A stretch of 64,000 bases of DNA from Paenirhizobium selenitireducens ATCC BAA-1503 (GCF_000518785.1 NZ_JAEG01000008.1:62001-126000); one strand, 5' to 3'; positions 19,620-30,441 are shown, counted from the stretch's first letter. Notes: generated by a model not told the origin, from the sequence alone. Numbers and translations: made by a program.

Positions 19620-20498
19620 TCAGAGCGCTTCCGCGCCCGAAATGATTTCAATGAGTTCCTTGGTGATCTGGGCCTGGCGCTGACGGTTGTACGAGAGCGT
19701 AAGCTTGTTGATCATCTCACCAGCATTGCGCGTCGCATTGTCCATCGCGCTCATCTTGGCGCCCATTTCACCGGCGACGTTTTCGAGCAGCGCCCGGAAG
19801 ACCTGCACCGAGATGTTGCGCGGAATGAGATCGCTGAGGATCGCACCGGCATCGGGCTCATATTCGTAGACGGCGGACGCACCGGTTGCGGCAACCGCTT
19901 CCGGAGCCGCGGCCGGGATCAGCTGCTGTGCGGTCGGCACCTGGCTGATGACGGACTTGAATTCCGAATAGAACAGGGTCGCAACGTCGAACTCGCCCTT
20001 GTCGAACATCGAGATGACCTTGCGGCCAATCGTGTCGGCATTTTCGAAAGCGACGCGCTTGACTTCGCGAAGGTCGGTGCGCTCGACGATATTGGCAGCG
20101 AACTCGCGACGCAGGCTGTCGTAGCCCTTCTTGCCGACGCAGAAGATCTTGACGGTCTTGCCGGCGGCGAGAAGCTTGCGCGCATGGTCACGGGCAAAGC
20201 GGGCGATCTGCGAATTGAAACCGCCGCAAAGGCCGCGCTCGGCGGTGCAGACGATGAGCAGATGCACATCGTCCTTGCCGGTCCCGGTCATCAGCCGGGG
20301 TGCGCTGTCATCGCTGCCGACCGCCTGGGCGATGTTGGCAAGGACGGCACCCATGCGCTGCGAATAGGGACGAGCGGCCTCGGCCGCCTCCTGCGCACGA
20401 CGCAGCTTCGCCGCGGCGACCATCTTCATCGCCTTGGTGATTTTCTGCGTCGCCTTGACGGAGGCGATCCGGTTTTTCAGATCCTTAAGTGAAGGCAT
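19620..20498 (-). CDS. atpG: F1F0 ATP synthase gamma subunit
   Basis: 292 residues with the two conserved coiled-coil ends of the rotor shaft ([36 protein letters not shown] at the start, [29 protein letters not shown] at the end). An insert around residues 190-215 ([19 protein letters not shown]) is typical of alphaproteobacteria. It couples F0 rotation to F1 catalysis. It sits 29 bases after atpA. Confidence 0.98.
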   Translation of the reverse strand: MPSLKDLKNRIASVKATQKITKAMKMVAAAKLRRAQEAAEAARPYSQRMGAVLANIAQAVGSDDSAPRLMTGTGKDDVHLLIVCTAERGLCGGFNSQIARFARDHARKLLAAGKTVKIFCVGKKGYDSLRREFAANIVERTDLREVKRVAFENADTIGRKVISMFDKGEFDVATLFYSEFKSVISQVPTAQQLIPAAAPEAVAATGASAVYEYEPDAGAILSDLIPRNISVQVFRALLENVAGEMGAKMSAMDNATRNAGEMINKLTLSYNRQRQAQITKELIEIISGAEAL

Positions 20499-20527
20499 CC
20501 GTTATCCGTCCTTGGCTTGAGCCCCGA

Positions 20528-22057
20528 TTACGCGAAAGACTTGGCGAACTGATCCAGAGCAGCCTTGAGCTTGCTCTTGGTATCGTCGCTGATGGCTTTC
20601 TCCGTGCGGATGGCGTCGAGAATGGCCTTGCCTTCCGAGCGAAGGTAGGAGAGCAGACCCTGCTCGAACTTGCCGATCTGGTTGACTGCGACCTTGTCGA
20701 GGTAGCCGTTGACGCCGGCGAAGATCACGGCGACCTGTTCTTCCGTCTTCAGCGGCGAGAACTGCGGCTGCTTCAGGAGTTCGGTCAGGCGTGCACCGCG
20801 GTTCAGCAGGCGCTGCGTCGAGGCATCGAGGTCCGAACCGAACTGGGCGAAGGCGGCCATTTCGCGATACTGGGCAAGCTCGCCCTTGATCGAGCCGGCA
20901 ACCTGCTTCATCGCCTTGATCTGCGCGGCGGAACCGACGCGCGAAACCGACAGACCGACGTTAACGGCCGGACGGATGCCCTGGTAGAACAGGTCGGTTT
21001 CGAGGAAGATCTGGCCGTCGGTGATCGAGATCACGTTGGTCGGAATGAAGGCCGAAACGTCGTTGCCCTGCGTTTCGATGACCGGCAGAGCCGTCAGCGA
21101 ACCGGCACCCTTTTCGTCGGACAGCTTTGCAGCGCGCTCGAGAAGGCGGGAATGCAGATAGAAAACGTCGCCCGGATAGGCTTCGCGGCCCGGCGGGCGG
21201 CGCAGCAGCAGCGACATCTGACGATAGGCAACGGCCTGCTTGGAAAGGTCGTCGTAACCGATCAGCGCGTGCATGCCGTTGTCGCGGAAATACTCGCCCA
21301 TGGCAGCGCCGGCGAACGGCGCGATGTACTGCATCGGAGCCGGATCGGAAGCCGTTGCGGCAACGATGATCGAGTACTTGAGGGCGCCGCGCTCTTCGAG
21401 AACCTTGACGAACTGAGCAACCGTCGAACGCTTCTGGCCGATTGCGACGTAGACGCAATACAGCTTTTCAGAGTCCGGACCATTGTCGTGAATGGCCTTC
21501 TGGTTGAGGATCGTATCGAGAATGATGGCGGTCTTGCCGGTCTGGCGGTCACCGATGACCAGCTCGCGCTGACCGCGGCCGACCGGGATCAGGGCGTCGA
21601 TGGCCTTGAGGCCGGTCGACATCGGCTCATGAACCGACTTGCGCGGGATGATGCCCGGAGCCTTGACGTCGACGCGCGAACGGCGGGTCGCATTGATCGG
21701 GCCCTTGCCGTCGATCGGATTGCCGAGCGCGTCGACGACGCGGCCGAGCAGTTCCGGACCAACCGGGACGTCGACGATGGCGCCGGTCCGCTTGACGGTG
21801 TCGCCTTCCTTGATGTCACGGTCCGAACCGAAAATAACGACACCGACATTGTCGGCTTCGAGGTTCAGCGCCATGCCACGGATGCCACCGGGGAACTCGA
21901 CCATTTCGCCGGCCTGGACGTTGTCGAGACCGTAGACGCGGGCAATACCGTCACCGACGGAAAGCACTTGGCCGACTTCGGAGACTTCCGCCTCTTTGCC
22001 GAAGTTTTTGATTTGATCTTTCAGAATTGCGGAAATTTCCGCGGCGCGGATATCCAT
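20528..22057 (-). CDS. atpA: F1F0 ATP synthase alpha subunit
   Basis: 509 residues. The non-catalytic nucleotide site P-loop is [15 protein letters not shown], and the family signature [24 protein letters not shown] is complete. It alternates with beta in the F1 hexamer. Its ATG shares one base with the atpH stop (TGATG), so the two are coupled. Confidence 0.98.
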   Translation of the reverse strand: MDIRAAEISAILKDQIKNFGKEAEVSEVGQVLSVGDGIARVYGLDNVQAGEMVEFPGGIRGMALNLEADNVGVVIFGSDRDIKEGDTVKRTGAIVDVPVGPELLGRVVDALGNPIDGKGPINATRRSRVDVKAPGIIPRKSVHEPMSTGLKAIDALIPVGRGQRELVIGDRQTGKTAIILDTILNQKAIHDNGPDSEKLYCVYVAIGQKRSTVAQFVKVLEERGALKYSIIVAATASDPAPMQYIAPFAGAAMGEYFRDNGMHALIGYDDLSKQAVAYRQMSLLLRRPPGREAYPGDVFYLHSRLLERAAKLSDEKGAGSLTALPVIETQGNDVSAFIPTNVISITDGQIFLETDLFYQGIRPAVNVGLSVSRVGSAAQIKAMKQVAGSIKGELAQYREMAAFAQFGSDLDASTQRLLNRGARLTELLKQPQFSPLKTEEQVAVIFAGVNGYLDKVAVNQIGKFEQGLLSYLRSEGKAILDAIRTEKAISDDTKSKLKAALDQFAKSFA

Positions 22058-22623
22058 CAGCCAACCTCTTTCAGTGCAAGCTTAAGGGTGGAAAGTTTGG
22101 TGCGAAGAGACGTGTCGATCTGGCGCGAGCCGACCTTGACGATCAGACCACCGAGAATGGACGGGTCGATCGTGACAACGATCGTGACGTCCTTGCCGGT
22201 GACGCTCTTCAGCGCCGCCTTCAATTCGTTTTCCTGTTCGGACGTAAGCGCGTGGGCAGAGGCGACTTCAGCCGTGATCTCGCCGCGGTGACGGGCGGCG
22301 ATCTGGCGGAACGAGGCGATCATGCCGGAAACGGCGAACAGGCGACGATTGCCGGCCACGACCTTCAGGAAGTTCGCAACCAGGCCATCAAGACCGGCCT
22401 TCTCGCAAAGCGCGACGACGGCCTTGGTCTGGTCCTCGGCCGAAAAGACCGGAGAAAGTACCAACCGCTTCAGGTCGTCGCTCGAATCGATCATGGCCTG
22501 GAAACGGTTGAGATCGGCGCCGACGGCGTCGAGCGAGCCAGCCTCGAGCGCGAGCTCGAAAAGCGACGACGCATAGCGCTCCGCAACGCCTGAAATGACT
22601 TGGGATGTGTCTGCCACGGGCAA
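22057..22623 (-). CDS. atpH: F1F0 ATP synthase delta subunit
   Basis: 188 residues of the peripheral-stalk delta/OSCP subunit ([18 protein letters not shown] at the N-terminus, [19 protein letters not shown] near the C-terminus). There is no ATG in a fitting place. A TTG at 22623, five bases after AGGGA, gives the N-terminus PVADTSQ known from rhizobial orthologs; a GTG two codons later is the alternative. It is the first gene of the operon; the atp promoter should lie in the 260 bases between here and 22883, where I see no clear consensus. Confidence 0.94.
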   Translation of the reverse strand: MPVADTSQVISGVAERYASSLFELALEAGSLDAVGADLNRFQAMIDSSDDLKRLVLSPVFSAEDQTKAVVALCEKAGLDGLVANFLKVVAGNRRLFAVSGMIASFRQIAARHRGEITAEVASAHALTSEQENELKAALKSVTGKDVTIVVTIDPSILGGLIVKVGSRQIDTSLRTKLSTLKLALKEVG

Positions 22624-22883
22624 AATATTCCCTGCTTTTGACCCAGGATTTTCGCAACCCCGGAACGGGAGAAACATCATCCTGAAATCGTTAGGTTTTC
22701 TTGAAAAACACAACGGTCTCCCGCTTGCGTTTTTCGAATTTCGCGGTCCGTCTAGCATAGGAACTGTGGACTCGCAACACGCGTAATAACGGAATAAGCC
22801 TTAAGGACAAGGCCTTGGTCGCAAATTTCTCGGAATCTGCGCCAAATTGGTGAGAGCATGCGCCAACACCACGATCTTTCTCT

Positions 22884-23267
22884 TCAGACGAGTCCGAAGA
22901 CATAGAACAGCGGCAATGCTGCAAGCAGGATTTCCACTACCAGAAGTAGAAAATTGCGGAGCGTATTTCCCCGGTCCGACATGATCGACAGGATCCGTCC
23001 GAACGCTGCGAGAGCCATGGCTGCACCGAAGGCCAGATAGAGCGTCGGTTGGGCCAGCATCAGGGCAGTCGCCGAGAACCCGACGATCAGGCCGCCGGCA
23101 GAACGGGCAGCGCCATAGCCCTCGGGCCGAAGCTCGCGCGGCTGCAGGGCAAAGAACTTGAGTGTGAGGCCCGGCGCGAACATGACCAGCGCACCGATCA
23201 ATGCAGCGACGGCCGCCGCACCGAAGGCGAGTTGCTCGCCGAATTCCGTCGGAAAATAGAACTCCAT
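22884..23267 (-). CDS. Small membrane protein (DUF4345-like)
   Basis: 127 residues with about four hydrophobic helices (for example LAFGAAAVAALIGALVMFAPGL cut by a short loop, LIVGFSATALMLA, ILLAALPLFYVFGLV). It resembles the DUF4345 family of uncharacterised inner-membrane proteins; no catalytic motif is visible. It lies between priA and the atp operon on the same strand, more than 100 bases from either, so no operon link is clear. Confidence 0.7.
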   Translation of the reverse strand: MEFYFPTEFGEQLAFGAAAVAALIGALVMFAPGLTLKFFALQPRELRPEGYGAARSAGGLIVGFSATALMLAQPTLYLAFGAAMALAAFGRILSIMSDRGNTLRNFLLLVVEILLAALPLFYVFGLV

Positions 23268-23392
23268 CCTTGATCCCCGTCTCAAAGCAAATCGAACGTG
23301 GCGCTTATCGCACAAAGCGGCCCTTGGAGATATTGGCGGGGCGGCATTTTTCCGCAGTTTTGCGCGGCCCGGACCGGACTTCGGGGGAAAGC

Positions 23393-25597
23393 CTAGAGGA
23401 AGCTCTGCGGATCGACGTCGACCTGGACCTGGATCGACCGGCGTTCCTTCGGCCCGTTGGCGAGCATGGCCCGGACGAACCCTTGCATGTCGCTGTTGCG
23501 CCGGCCGTGCACGAGAAGCCGGAAGCGATGCCGCCCACGGATCAGGGCCAGGGGGGCTTCCGCCGGGCCGAGGATGACAATGTCGCGCTCGACCGGCGCC
23601 GACTGGCGCAGCTGGCGCGCATGGGTTTCCGCCTCGGCGCGGCTGTCGGCCGAGACGATGATCGAGACCAGCCGTCCGAAGGGCGGAAGGGCTGCCCGCT
23701 CGCGTTCGGCGATCTCGCGTTCGTAGAAGGCCGAGGCATCGCCGGAGACCAGTGCCTGCATGACCGGGTGCATGGGCTGAAAGGTCTGCAACAGGCCATG
23801 GCTCTTGCGCCCCGTGCGGCCCGCCCGGCCGGTCACCTGCGACAGCAGCTGGAAGGTGCGCTCGGCCGCGCGCGGGTCGCCATTGGCAAGGCCGATATCC
23901 GCGTCGACGATGCCGACCAGCGTCATCAGAGGGAAATTGTGCCCCTTGGCGACGAGCTGTGTGCCGATGACGATGTCGGCTTCGCCATTGGCGATCGCCT
24001 CCAGCTCCAGCCTGAGCCTTTTCACCCCGCCGAGGTCGGAGGACAGCACCAGCGTGCGCGCATCGGGAAAATGCTTCTCCACCTCCTCGGCAATGCGCTC
24101 GACGCCGGGCCCGCAGGCGACCAGGTGGTCGAGCGTGCCGCATTCCGGGCAGGCCTGCGGCGTCGGCTCGGAATAGCCGCACTGGTGGCACTGGATCTGG
24201 CCGCGGAAACGATGCTCCACCAGCCAGCTCGAGCATTGCGGGCACTGGAACCGGTGACCGCAGACGCGGCAGAGGGTGAGCGGCGCATAGCCACGCCGGT
24301 TGAGGAAGAGCAGCGCCTGTTCCTTGCGCTCGACCGTCCTGCCGACCGCCCTCAAAAGCAGCGGCGAAAGAAAGCCGCCCCGCTCCGGCGGATGGCGACG
24401 CATGTCGATCAGATGCAGATCCGGCATGGCCGCATCGGCAAAGCGCGTCGGCAGGTGGATGCGCCGGTAGCGCCCCGCCTGGCAGTTCACCTGGCTCTCG
24501 ACCGAGGGGGTCGCCGAGACCAGCACGACCGGGAAGCCGGCAATTCGCGCCCGGACCACCGCCATGTCGCGCGCATTGTAGAAGACCCGGTCCTCCTGCT
24601 TGAAGGCGGGGTCATGCTCTTCGTCGACGATAATCAGCCCCAGATCCTCGAACGGCAGGAACAGCGCCGAGCGCGCCCCGGCCACGACGCGGATCTCGCC
24701 GGTCGCAGCCTGTCGCCAGACCTTTTCGCGCGTGCGGGTTGCCAGATCCGAATGCCATTCGCCGGGCTTGGCGCCGAACCGATCCTGAAAACGTTCGAGG
24801 AAATTGGCGGTGAGCGCGATTTCCGGCAGCAGGATCAGCACCTGCCGTCCCTGTCGCAGCGTTTCGGCGATCGCCTCGAAATAGACTTCCGTCTTGCCCG
24901 AGCCCGTGACACCGTCGATCAGCGCCACCGAGAACCCGCCCTTGGCGATCCCGTCGAGAATTTCGTCCGCCGCTTCCTTCTGCGGACCGGCGAGACGATG
25001 CTCGGCGAAATCGGGATCGGGCCTCGCCACCAGCGGCGGTGGCGGCAGGAAGACGGTTTCGAACACGCCTTGGGCGGCAAGCCCGTCGATCACGCTGGTC
25101 GACACACCGCTCGCATGGGCAAGGCCGCTCTTGGTCCAGGAAAGCCCGTCGCCGGCGAGATCGAGCACCTTGCGCCGGGCCGGCGTCATCCTTTCCGGCT
25201 CCATGCCGGAGAAGCGGAAACCCTCGACCATCGGTTCCGGATCGAAGGCCGCCGGCGCGCGCAGCGCCATGCGGGCCACATAACCCGGCGGCGAGAGCGT
25301 GTAGGCGGCGACCCAATCGAGGAAGGTGCGCATGGGCTTGTCGAGCGGCGGACAGTCGAACACCTTGGTGATCGGCCGAAGCTTCTTCGGATCGACGGAA
25401 TTGGCTTCCTCGCCGTCCCAGACCACGCCGACGACCTGGCGCGGCCCGAGCGGCACCTGCACGATAGAGCCTGCCTCCACGGGCATGCCATCGGGCACCG
25501 CATAGCTATAGGCAACCGGCACCGGCATCGGCACCAGGACCGGCACGACGCGGGAAGAGGGAAGCGGGCCGAACAGTCCGGGCGAATCGTCTTTCAT
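23393..25597 (-). CDS. priA: Primosomal helicase PriA
   Basis: 734 residues. PriA restarts stalled replication forks by loading the primosome. The N-terminal DNA-binding domain is followed by a helicase core with Walker A GVTGSGKTEVYFE and Walker B VDEEHDPAFKQED. Eight cysteines bind two zinc ions (CRVCGHRFQCPQC and CHQCGYSEPTPQACPEC). The start MKDDSPGLFG is the first methionine before the conserved core. It is 134 bases downstream of the chemoreceptor gene on the same strand and appears to be its own unit. Confidence 0.97.
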   Translation of the reverse strand: MKDDSPGLFGPLPSSRVVPVLVPMPVPVAYSYAVPDGMPVEAGSIVQVPLGPRQVVGVVWDGEEANSVDPKKLRPITKVFDCPPLDKPMRTFLDWVAAYTLSPPGYVARMALRAPAAFDPEPMVEGFRFSGMEPERMTPARRKVLDLAGDGLSWTKSGLAHASGVSTSVIDGLAAQGVFETVFLPPPPLVARPDPDFAEHRLAGPQKEAADEILDGIAKGGFSVALIDGVTGSGKTEVYFEAIAETLRQGRQVLILLPEIALTANFLERFQDRFGAKPGEWHSDLATRTREKVWRQAATGEIRVVAGARSALFLPFEDLGLIIVDEEHDPAFKQEDRVFYNARDMAVVRARIAGFPVVLVSATPSVESQVNCQAGRYRRIHLPTRFADAAMPDLHLIDMRRHPPERGGFLSPLLLRAVGRTVERKEQALLFLNRRGYAPLTLCRVCGHRFQCPQCSSWLVEHRFRGQIQCHQCGYSEPTPQACPECGTLDHLVACGPGVERIAEEVEKHFPDARTLVLSSDLGGVKRLRLELEAIANGEADIVIGTQLVAKGHNFPLMTLVGIVDADIGLANGDPRAAERTFQLLSQVTGRAGRTGRKSHGLLQTFQPMHPVMQALVSGDASAFYEREIAERERAALPPFGRLVSIIVSADSRAEAETHARQLRQSAPVERDIVILGPAEAPLALIRGRHRFRLLVHGRRNSDMQGFVRAMLANGPKERRSIQVQVDVDPQSFL

Positions 25598-25731
25598 GGG
25601 TCGCCATATTTGCCCCTCGGCGATCGGAAAGAAAACCGAAAAGGCCACTTGCACAGGAAAGCGGTCCGCAGACGAACTGCGAGCCGCGTGCTGCTCAATG
25701 GACCGCCTGGGCGGTACCGCTCCTCGTCCGA

Positions 25732-28095
25732 TCAGCCGCGAGCGGCATATCGCGGCCGCGCCGCCGCCATTTCCGCGCCGGCCTGCCGAAGCTGGGCGAC
25801 GGCAGCGCGCGCACCGTCGGCAAGCTGGAACTGCCGGATGAGTTCGCGCAGGCGCTGCGATTCCATCGCCAGCGTCGCGCTGGAGGCGTTGGCTTCCTCG
25901 ACCATGGCCGCGTTCTTCTGCGTGACCTGGTCCATCTGGTTGACGGCCGTGTTGACCTCGGAGAGCCCCACCGCCTGCTCGCGGGCCGAAATGGCGATCG
26001 CGTCCATGTGCTGGTTCACGGTGACGATATAGGCTTCGATCGTCTTCAGCGCATCGCCGGTATCCTTGACGAGCTTGACCCCGCTTTCGACCTCCGTGCT
26101 GGAATTGCGGATCAGGTCCTTGATCTCCTTCGCCGCCTGGGCGGACCGCTGTGCCAGCTCCCGCACCTCCTGGGCCACGACCGCAAAGCCCTTGCCTGCC
26201 TCACCGGCGCGTGCCGCCTCGACGCCGGCGTTCAGCGCCAGCAGGTTGGTCTGGAAGGCGATCTCGTCAATCACGCCGATGATATTGGCAATCTGGTTGG
26301 AAGACTGCTCGATGCGCTGCATGGCATCGACGGCGCTCGCCACGACCGCACCGGAATGCGCCGCGCTGGAATTCGCCTGCACGGCGACGGCCCTCGCTTC
26401 CTCGGCCCGCTTGGAGGAATTCGAGACATTGGCAGTAATCTGGTCGAGTGCAGCGGCAGTTTCCTCCAGCGAGGCTGCCTGTTGCTCCGTGCGCCGCGAC
26501 AGGTCGTCGGCGCTCTGGCTGATTTCCTGGGTGCCGGAATCGATCGAGCGGGATGCCTCGGCCACCGATGTCAGGGTATTGCTGAGCTGCGAGACGGCGG
26601 CGTTGAAATCGCTGCGCAGGCTCTCGAACTCGGGCGCGAACGGGATCGCCAGCTCGAACGACAGATTGCCGGCGGCCAGCTGTTTCAGGCCGTCCGCCAG
26701 GCCCGCAGTCGCCTGGGTCATCGCCTCGGTCCGCACACGCTCGATTTCCGTGTTGCGGCGGCGTTCGAGCTCGCTTGCTTCCTGGGTTGCCGCAGCCTGT
26801 TCTTCGAGCCGCTGGTTGGCGATCGCATTGTTGCGGAAGACTTCGACCGCTGCCGCCATCGCGCCGATCTCGTCCGCGCGGCCGATGCCGGGAATGTCAC
26901 AGGCGGTATTGCCGGCGGCGAGCGTGCGCATGCTGGTCGTCATCGCCCGGATCGGGCCGGAAATGCTCCGGGCCACGAACCACATGGCGCCGACACCGCC
27001 GAGGGCGATGATGGCCGCGACAAGGATCTGGAGCGCCCCGTCGCTGGCGTTGCGCTCGGTCAGGTCCTTGTCCAGCTGGCTCGCCTCGGCCATGGCAACC
27101 GCACGCGGCACGTCGATCATCACCGACCATGGTGTCGCCGTGCGGCCAATGACGATCGGCGAGAAGGCCTTGAACGCATCGCCGCTGGCGAGAACCTCGT
27201 CACGACCACCCTTGATGACCGGCAGATATTGCGACAGGCCCTTGTTCGCCAGATCGAATGGCTGACCGATCGTCTCCGGATTTTCACTCGACGCGACGAC
27301 GAGTCCCATATGGCTGACGATCGAGACGGTTGCCTTGCCGTCATAGATCGAAGCCTTGACCTGTTCGGCCAGCTTCTGCACGAAACCGAGATCGAAATCG
27401 GCGCCGGCAACACCGGCAAACTTGCCGTTGACCGTGATCGGTACGGACATGGTGGCAAGAAAGACGTTCTTGCCCTGCACGATATAGGGCAAGGGATCGA
27501 GGATGCTTTCGCCCTGGCCCTTCTGCGGGCCGATATACCAGCCGCCCTTCATCACGCCGTTCGGATGCAGTTCGGCACTGTCATATTCGACAAGCGGCTG
27601 CAGCGCGATCTTTCCGGCGGCATCGCGGGTCCAATAAGGCAGGAAACGTCCCGTTGCGTCCGAGCCGAGCTCGCGCCGGTCGCGAAAATTCGCGTCGGCG
27701 CCGTCAAGCGCGTTGGGCTCCCAGGCGCTGTATGTTCCGTTGAAGCGCGGATTGTCCTTCAGGACATTGAGAAGCACGGCGTTCAGCTGCGCCCGCCGGG
27801 TCTCCGGCGGCGTCGATGCCGAATCGCCCGCCAGCATTTCGAAGCTGCGCGCCATGACCCGCGCCGCATCGAAGGCACCATCCAGCGAAGACCGGATGAT
27901 GCCGGCCTGCGTCGATGCCAGCGTCTGCAGGCTTTGCTTGGTTTTCACATCGGTGAGCTCGGTCACCTGGCTGGCGACGAATGTACGCGCATTGCCCGCG
28001 GAGACGATGCCGTAGCCGACAAGGCCGGCCGTGGCCGCCAGGACGCAGACGCCGGACAGGACTGCAATTTTTAGCTGTATCGATTTGAAGCGCAT
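25732..28095 (-). CDS. Transmembrane methyl-accepting chemotaxis protein with Cache sensor
   Basis: 787 residues. TM1 is near residues 8-30 (LKIAVLSGVCVLAATAGLVGYG), then a periplasmic double-Cache domain to about residue 330 (with RFNGTYSAWEPNALDG and GVAGADFDLGF), TM2 (ILVAAIIALGGVGAMWFV), a HAMP domain and a long signalling domain whose tip reads [20 protein letters not shown]. dCache receptors of this type usually bind amino acids or small organic acids; the ligand is unknown. It lacks a C-terminal WxxF tether, unlike the receptor at 627-2411. It is separate from che genes. Confidence 0.95.
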   Translation of the reverse strand: MRFKSIQLKIAVLSGVCVLAATAGLVGYGIVSAGNARTFVASQVTELTDVKTKQSLQTLASTQAGIIRSSLDGAFDAARVMARSFEMLAGDSASTPPETRRAQLNAVLLNVLKDNPRFNGTYSAWEPNALDGADANFRDRRELGSDATGRFLPYWTRDAAGKIALQPLVEYDSAELHPNGVMKGGWYIGPQKGQGESILDPLPYIVQGKNVFLATMSVPITVNGKFAGVAGADFDLGFVQKLAEQVKASIYDGKATVSIVSHMGLVVASSENPETIGQPFDLANKGLSQYLPVIKGGRDEVLASGDAFKAFSPIVIGRTATPWSVMIDVPRAVAMAEASQLDKDLTERNASDGALQILVAAIIALGGVGAMWFVARSISGPIRAMTTSMRTLAAGNTACDIPGIGRADEIGAMAAAVEVFRNNAIANQRLEEQAAATQEASELERRRNTEIERVRTEAMTQATAGLADGLKQLAAGNLSFELAIPFAPEFESLRSDFNAAVSQLSNTLTSVAEASRSIDSGTQEISQSADDLSRRTEQQAASLEETAAALDQITANVSNSSKRAEEARAVAVQANSSAAHSGAVVASAVDAMQRIEQSSNQIANIIGVIDEIAFQTNLLALNAGVEAARAGEAGKGFAVVAQEVRELAQRSAQAAKEIKDLIRNSSTEVESGVKLVKDTGDALKTIEAYIVTVNQHMDAIAISAREQAVGLSEVNTAVNQMDQVTQKNAAMVEEANASSATLAMESQRLRELIRQFQLADGARAAVAQLRQAGAEMAAARPRYAARG

Positions 28096-28384
28096 TCGAT
28101 TTTCCCCTTGCCGAGTGCGTGGTGCGAGGGGCTTGCGGTCGACGCTCTTGCCCCTTTGGACGGACACCAGCTTGAGGTCGCAAGTCGTTAACATAAGCGA
28201 ACCGAAATAGACGTATCGGTCGGCCTGAATTTAAGCATTTTCGAAAACTGTCGCATAAGTGCGACGGATCTTTCCCGGCGCGAATCCCGAGGGCAAAACC
28301 CCGCTACCTCGGGCGATCATCGATGAGTTCGCAGAGATCGCGCCAATCGCACAACCTGGAATCGACAGGCGACGCCGCCCGTGT

Positions 28385-29284
28385 CTAGAGGCGAAAGACG
28401 GCATTGCCGTCGGCGGCGAGGGCGTGGACGGTATGCCGCTCCAGAGCGGCCGTCACCTCGACCGGATCGCCACTGAGGTGTCCAGGCTCGATCAGGTTGC
28501 CGACGGTGAAGTCGAAGCGGTCGCCCTTCTTGTTGAGCAGTTCGTGGAAGACCGTCATGTCGCGCAGCTCGGTGGACCACTTGGCGAGCCAGTAGAACAG
28601 CCCGGAATTGCGCGCCGACATGTGCACTGGCAAAATCGGCAGATTGTACTTGCGCGAGAGCCCGACGGCCGATGTCTTCCACGGCCGCTCGTTCAACCGC
28701 CCGTTCGCCCAGTAGGCGATGCGCCCGGAAGGGAAGAGAACGGTGGCCTTCTGCTCCTGGATGGCACGGTTGGTAAGCTGCAGCGTCTCGCGCGCCTTGA
28801 GCTTGGTCTTGTGCTCCTCGCGCCATTCGACAGGAATGATGATCTCGGCGAAACGCGGATTGACCCGGATCGCATCGCGGTTGGCGAAGAACATCATGTC
28901 GGGCCGGGTGTTCTTCAACAGGTCGAACACAGCCACGCCGTCGGCAATGCCGGTCGGGTGGTTGCTGACCATGATGAAGCCGCCCTGGCCGGGAATGCGT
29001 TCGCCATAGCGCACATTGATGTCGAGCTGAAGGATGCCGCTCAGATAGTCGAAGGCCTGGAAACCCGGCATGTTGGCGATGTCGTTGGCGAACTCGATCG
29101 CCTTGGCATAGCGCAGCAAAGTGTAGAGAAACGGTCGCATGACCGGCCAGAGCGGGTTGTGAACGATCTTCTCGCCCCGCTCGGCGATCAACGTATCGAC
29201 GATATGACCCGGCTTCCCCTGGGAGACCAGCGCGACCGCCTCGGCGAACTGCCCGAAGGTCGTCATCGAATCACGGCGCGTCAT
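28385..29284 (-). CDS. PlsC-like lysophospholipid acyltransferase
   Basis: 299 residues of the glycerolipid acyltransferase fold. The catalytic motif reads SNHPTGIADG (H109, D115), that is H-x5-D, not the usual H-x4-D of PlsC; this longer form occurs in hemolysin-like acyltransferases. The motif VLFPSGRIAYW corresponds to the substrate-binding FPEG block. A role in 1-acylglycerol-3-phosphate or ornithine-lipid acylation is possible, but nothing nearby proves it. The start has GGAG upstream. It diverges from xerC across 140 bases. Confidence 0.8.
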   Translation of the reverse strand: MTRRDSMTTFGQFAEAVALVSQGKPGHIVDTLIAERGEKIVHNPLWPVMRPFLYTLLRYAKAIEFANDIANMPGFQAFDYLSGILQLDINVRYGERIPGQGGFIMVSNHPTGIADGVAVFDLLKNTRPDMMFFANRDAIRVNPRFAEIIIPVEWREEHKTKLKARETLQLTNRAIQEQKATVLFPSGRIAYWANGRLNERPWKTSAVGLSRKYNLPILPVHMSARNSGLFYWLAKWSTELRDMTVFHELLNKKGDRFDFTVGNLIEPGHLSGDPVEVTAALERHTVHALAADGNAVFRL

Positions 29285-29424
29285 CTGGAACTCCGACTAT
29301 TTTCGATCAATTTCTATTGCAGTCCAATGTGATCGAAGCATGACAGACAGAACCGGCGTTAGCCATTCCCTAACGCTGGGGGTGCATGTTGGCGAAGCAT
29401 TCGAGATAAGTAAAGGAAGCGGGC

Positions 29425-30360
29425 GTGGACGAACTGTTGATCCTCGCGGCCGACGATCTGATGGCCGAACGCGGCGCCTGGCTGGCAAGCCTCGGCGGAG
29501 AGCGGCGCCTCTCGGGCAATACGCTGGAGGCCTACGAGCGCGACACCCGCCAGTTCCTGCGCTTCCTCACCACCCATGTCGGCGGACCGGCGACCATCAA
29601 GGACGTATCTGCCCTGCGCCCGGCGGATCTGCGCGCCTTCCTCGCCTTCCGCCGCAAGCAGGGCGCCGGCGCCCGCTCGCTCGGCCGGCATCTGGCCGGC
29701 CTTCGATCGTTCCTGCGGCATCTCGAGCGCAAGGGCCTGGTCAATGCTGCCGGCGCCGGCGCGATACGATCGCCGAAACAGCCGAAGTCACTGCCCAAGC
29801 CACTGAGCGGCACCCAGGCACTGACCGTGGTCAGCCAGGAAGCACAGATGAACGAGGAGCCGTGGATCGCCGCGCGCGACGCGGCCGTGCTGACCCTCCT
29901 CTACGGCTGCGGGCTTCGCATCTCCGAGGCGCTCGATCTCACCCCCTCCGCTTTCGCCGGCAATCCGACCTCGCTTCGCATCACCGGCAAGGGCGCCAAG
30001 ACGCGGCTCGTCCCGCTGCTGTCGGTCGTCGACGAGGCCGTGGCAACCTATGTCAAACTCTGCCCCTATCATCTGGAGGCCGGCGAACCGCTGTTTCGCG
30101 GGGCGCGCGGCGGAAAGCTGCAGCCGGCGATCATCCAGCGCGAGATGCAGCGCTTGCGCTCGGCGCTCGGCCTGCCGGATTCGGCGACGCCGCACGCGCT
30201 GCGCCACTCCTTTGCCACCCATCTTCTCGGCAGCGGCGGCGACCTGCGCACCATCCAGGAACTGCTCGGCCATGCCAGCCTGTCGACCACGCAGGTCTAT
30301 ACCGGCGTCGATGCCGCACGGCTGCTCGACGTCTATGAGCGAGCCCATCCCCGCGCCTGA
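29425..30360 (+). CDS. xerC: Site-specific tyrosine recombinase XerC
   Basis: 311 residues. The N-terminal SAM-like domain (RLSGNTLEAYERDTRQFLRF) is followed by a catalytic domain with all active residues: R in GCGLRISEALDL, K in ITGKGAKTR, H-x-x-R in HALRHSFATH, H in LGHASLSTTQ and the nucleophile Y in VYTGVD. It resolves chromosome dimers at dif with XerD. It starts with GTG, with AAGGAAG upstream. There is no sign of an integrated element around it, so this is the housekeeping enzyme. XerD is the alternative label. Confidence 0.92.
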   Translation: MDELLILAADDLMAERGAWLASLGGERRLSGNTLEAYERDTRQFLRFLTTHVGGPATIKDVSALRPADLRAFLAFRRKQGAGARSLGRHLAGLRSFLRHLERKGLVNAAGAGAIRSPKQPKSLPKPLSGTQALTVVSQEAQMNEEPWIAARDAAVLTLLYGCGLRISEALDLTPSAFAGNPTSLRITGKGAKTRLVPLLSVVDEAVATYVKLCPYHLEAGEPLFRGARGGKLQPAIIQREMQRLRSALGLPDSATPHALRHSFATHLLGSGGDLRTIQELLGHASLSTTQVYTGVDAARLLDVYERAHPRA

Positions 30361-30441
30361 GCGCGGCGCCGTTAACCACAAGCGTTAAGGGAACGTGAGG
30401 AGGCAGGCCGCTAGATTGCCGCGATTGAAACGGACAGTCCC

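Noticed and set aside
28096..28384. Sigma-28 flagellar promoter before the membrane chemoreceptor
   Set aside because: TAAA and CCGATA occur near 28230 on the minus strand, but the spacing is about ten bases instead of fifteen.
29425..30360. Tyrosine recombinase as a sign of an integrated element
   Set aside because: The protein is a full-length XerC type, flanked by ordinary genes, with no att repeats or tRNA nearby.
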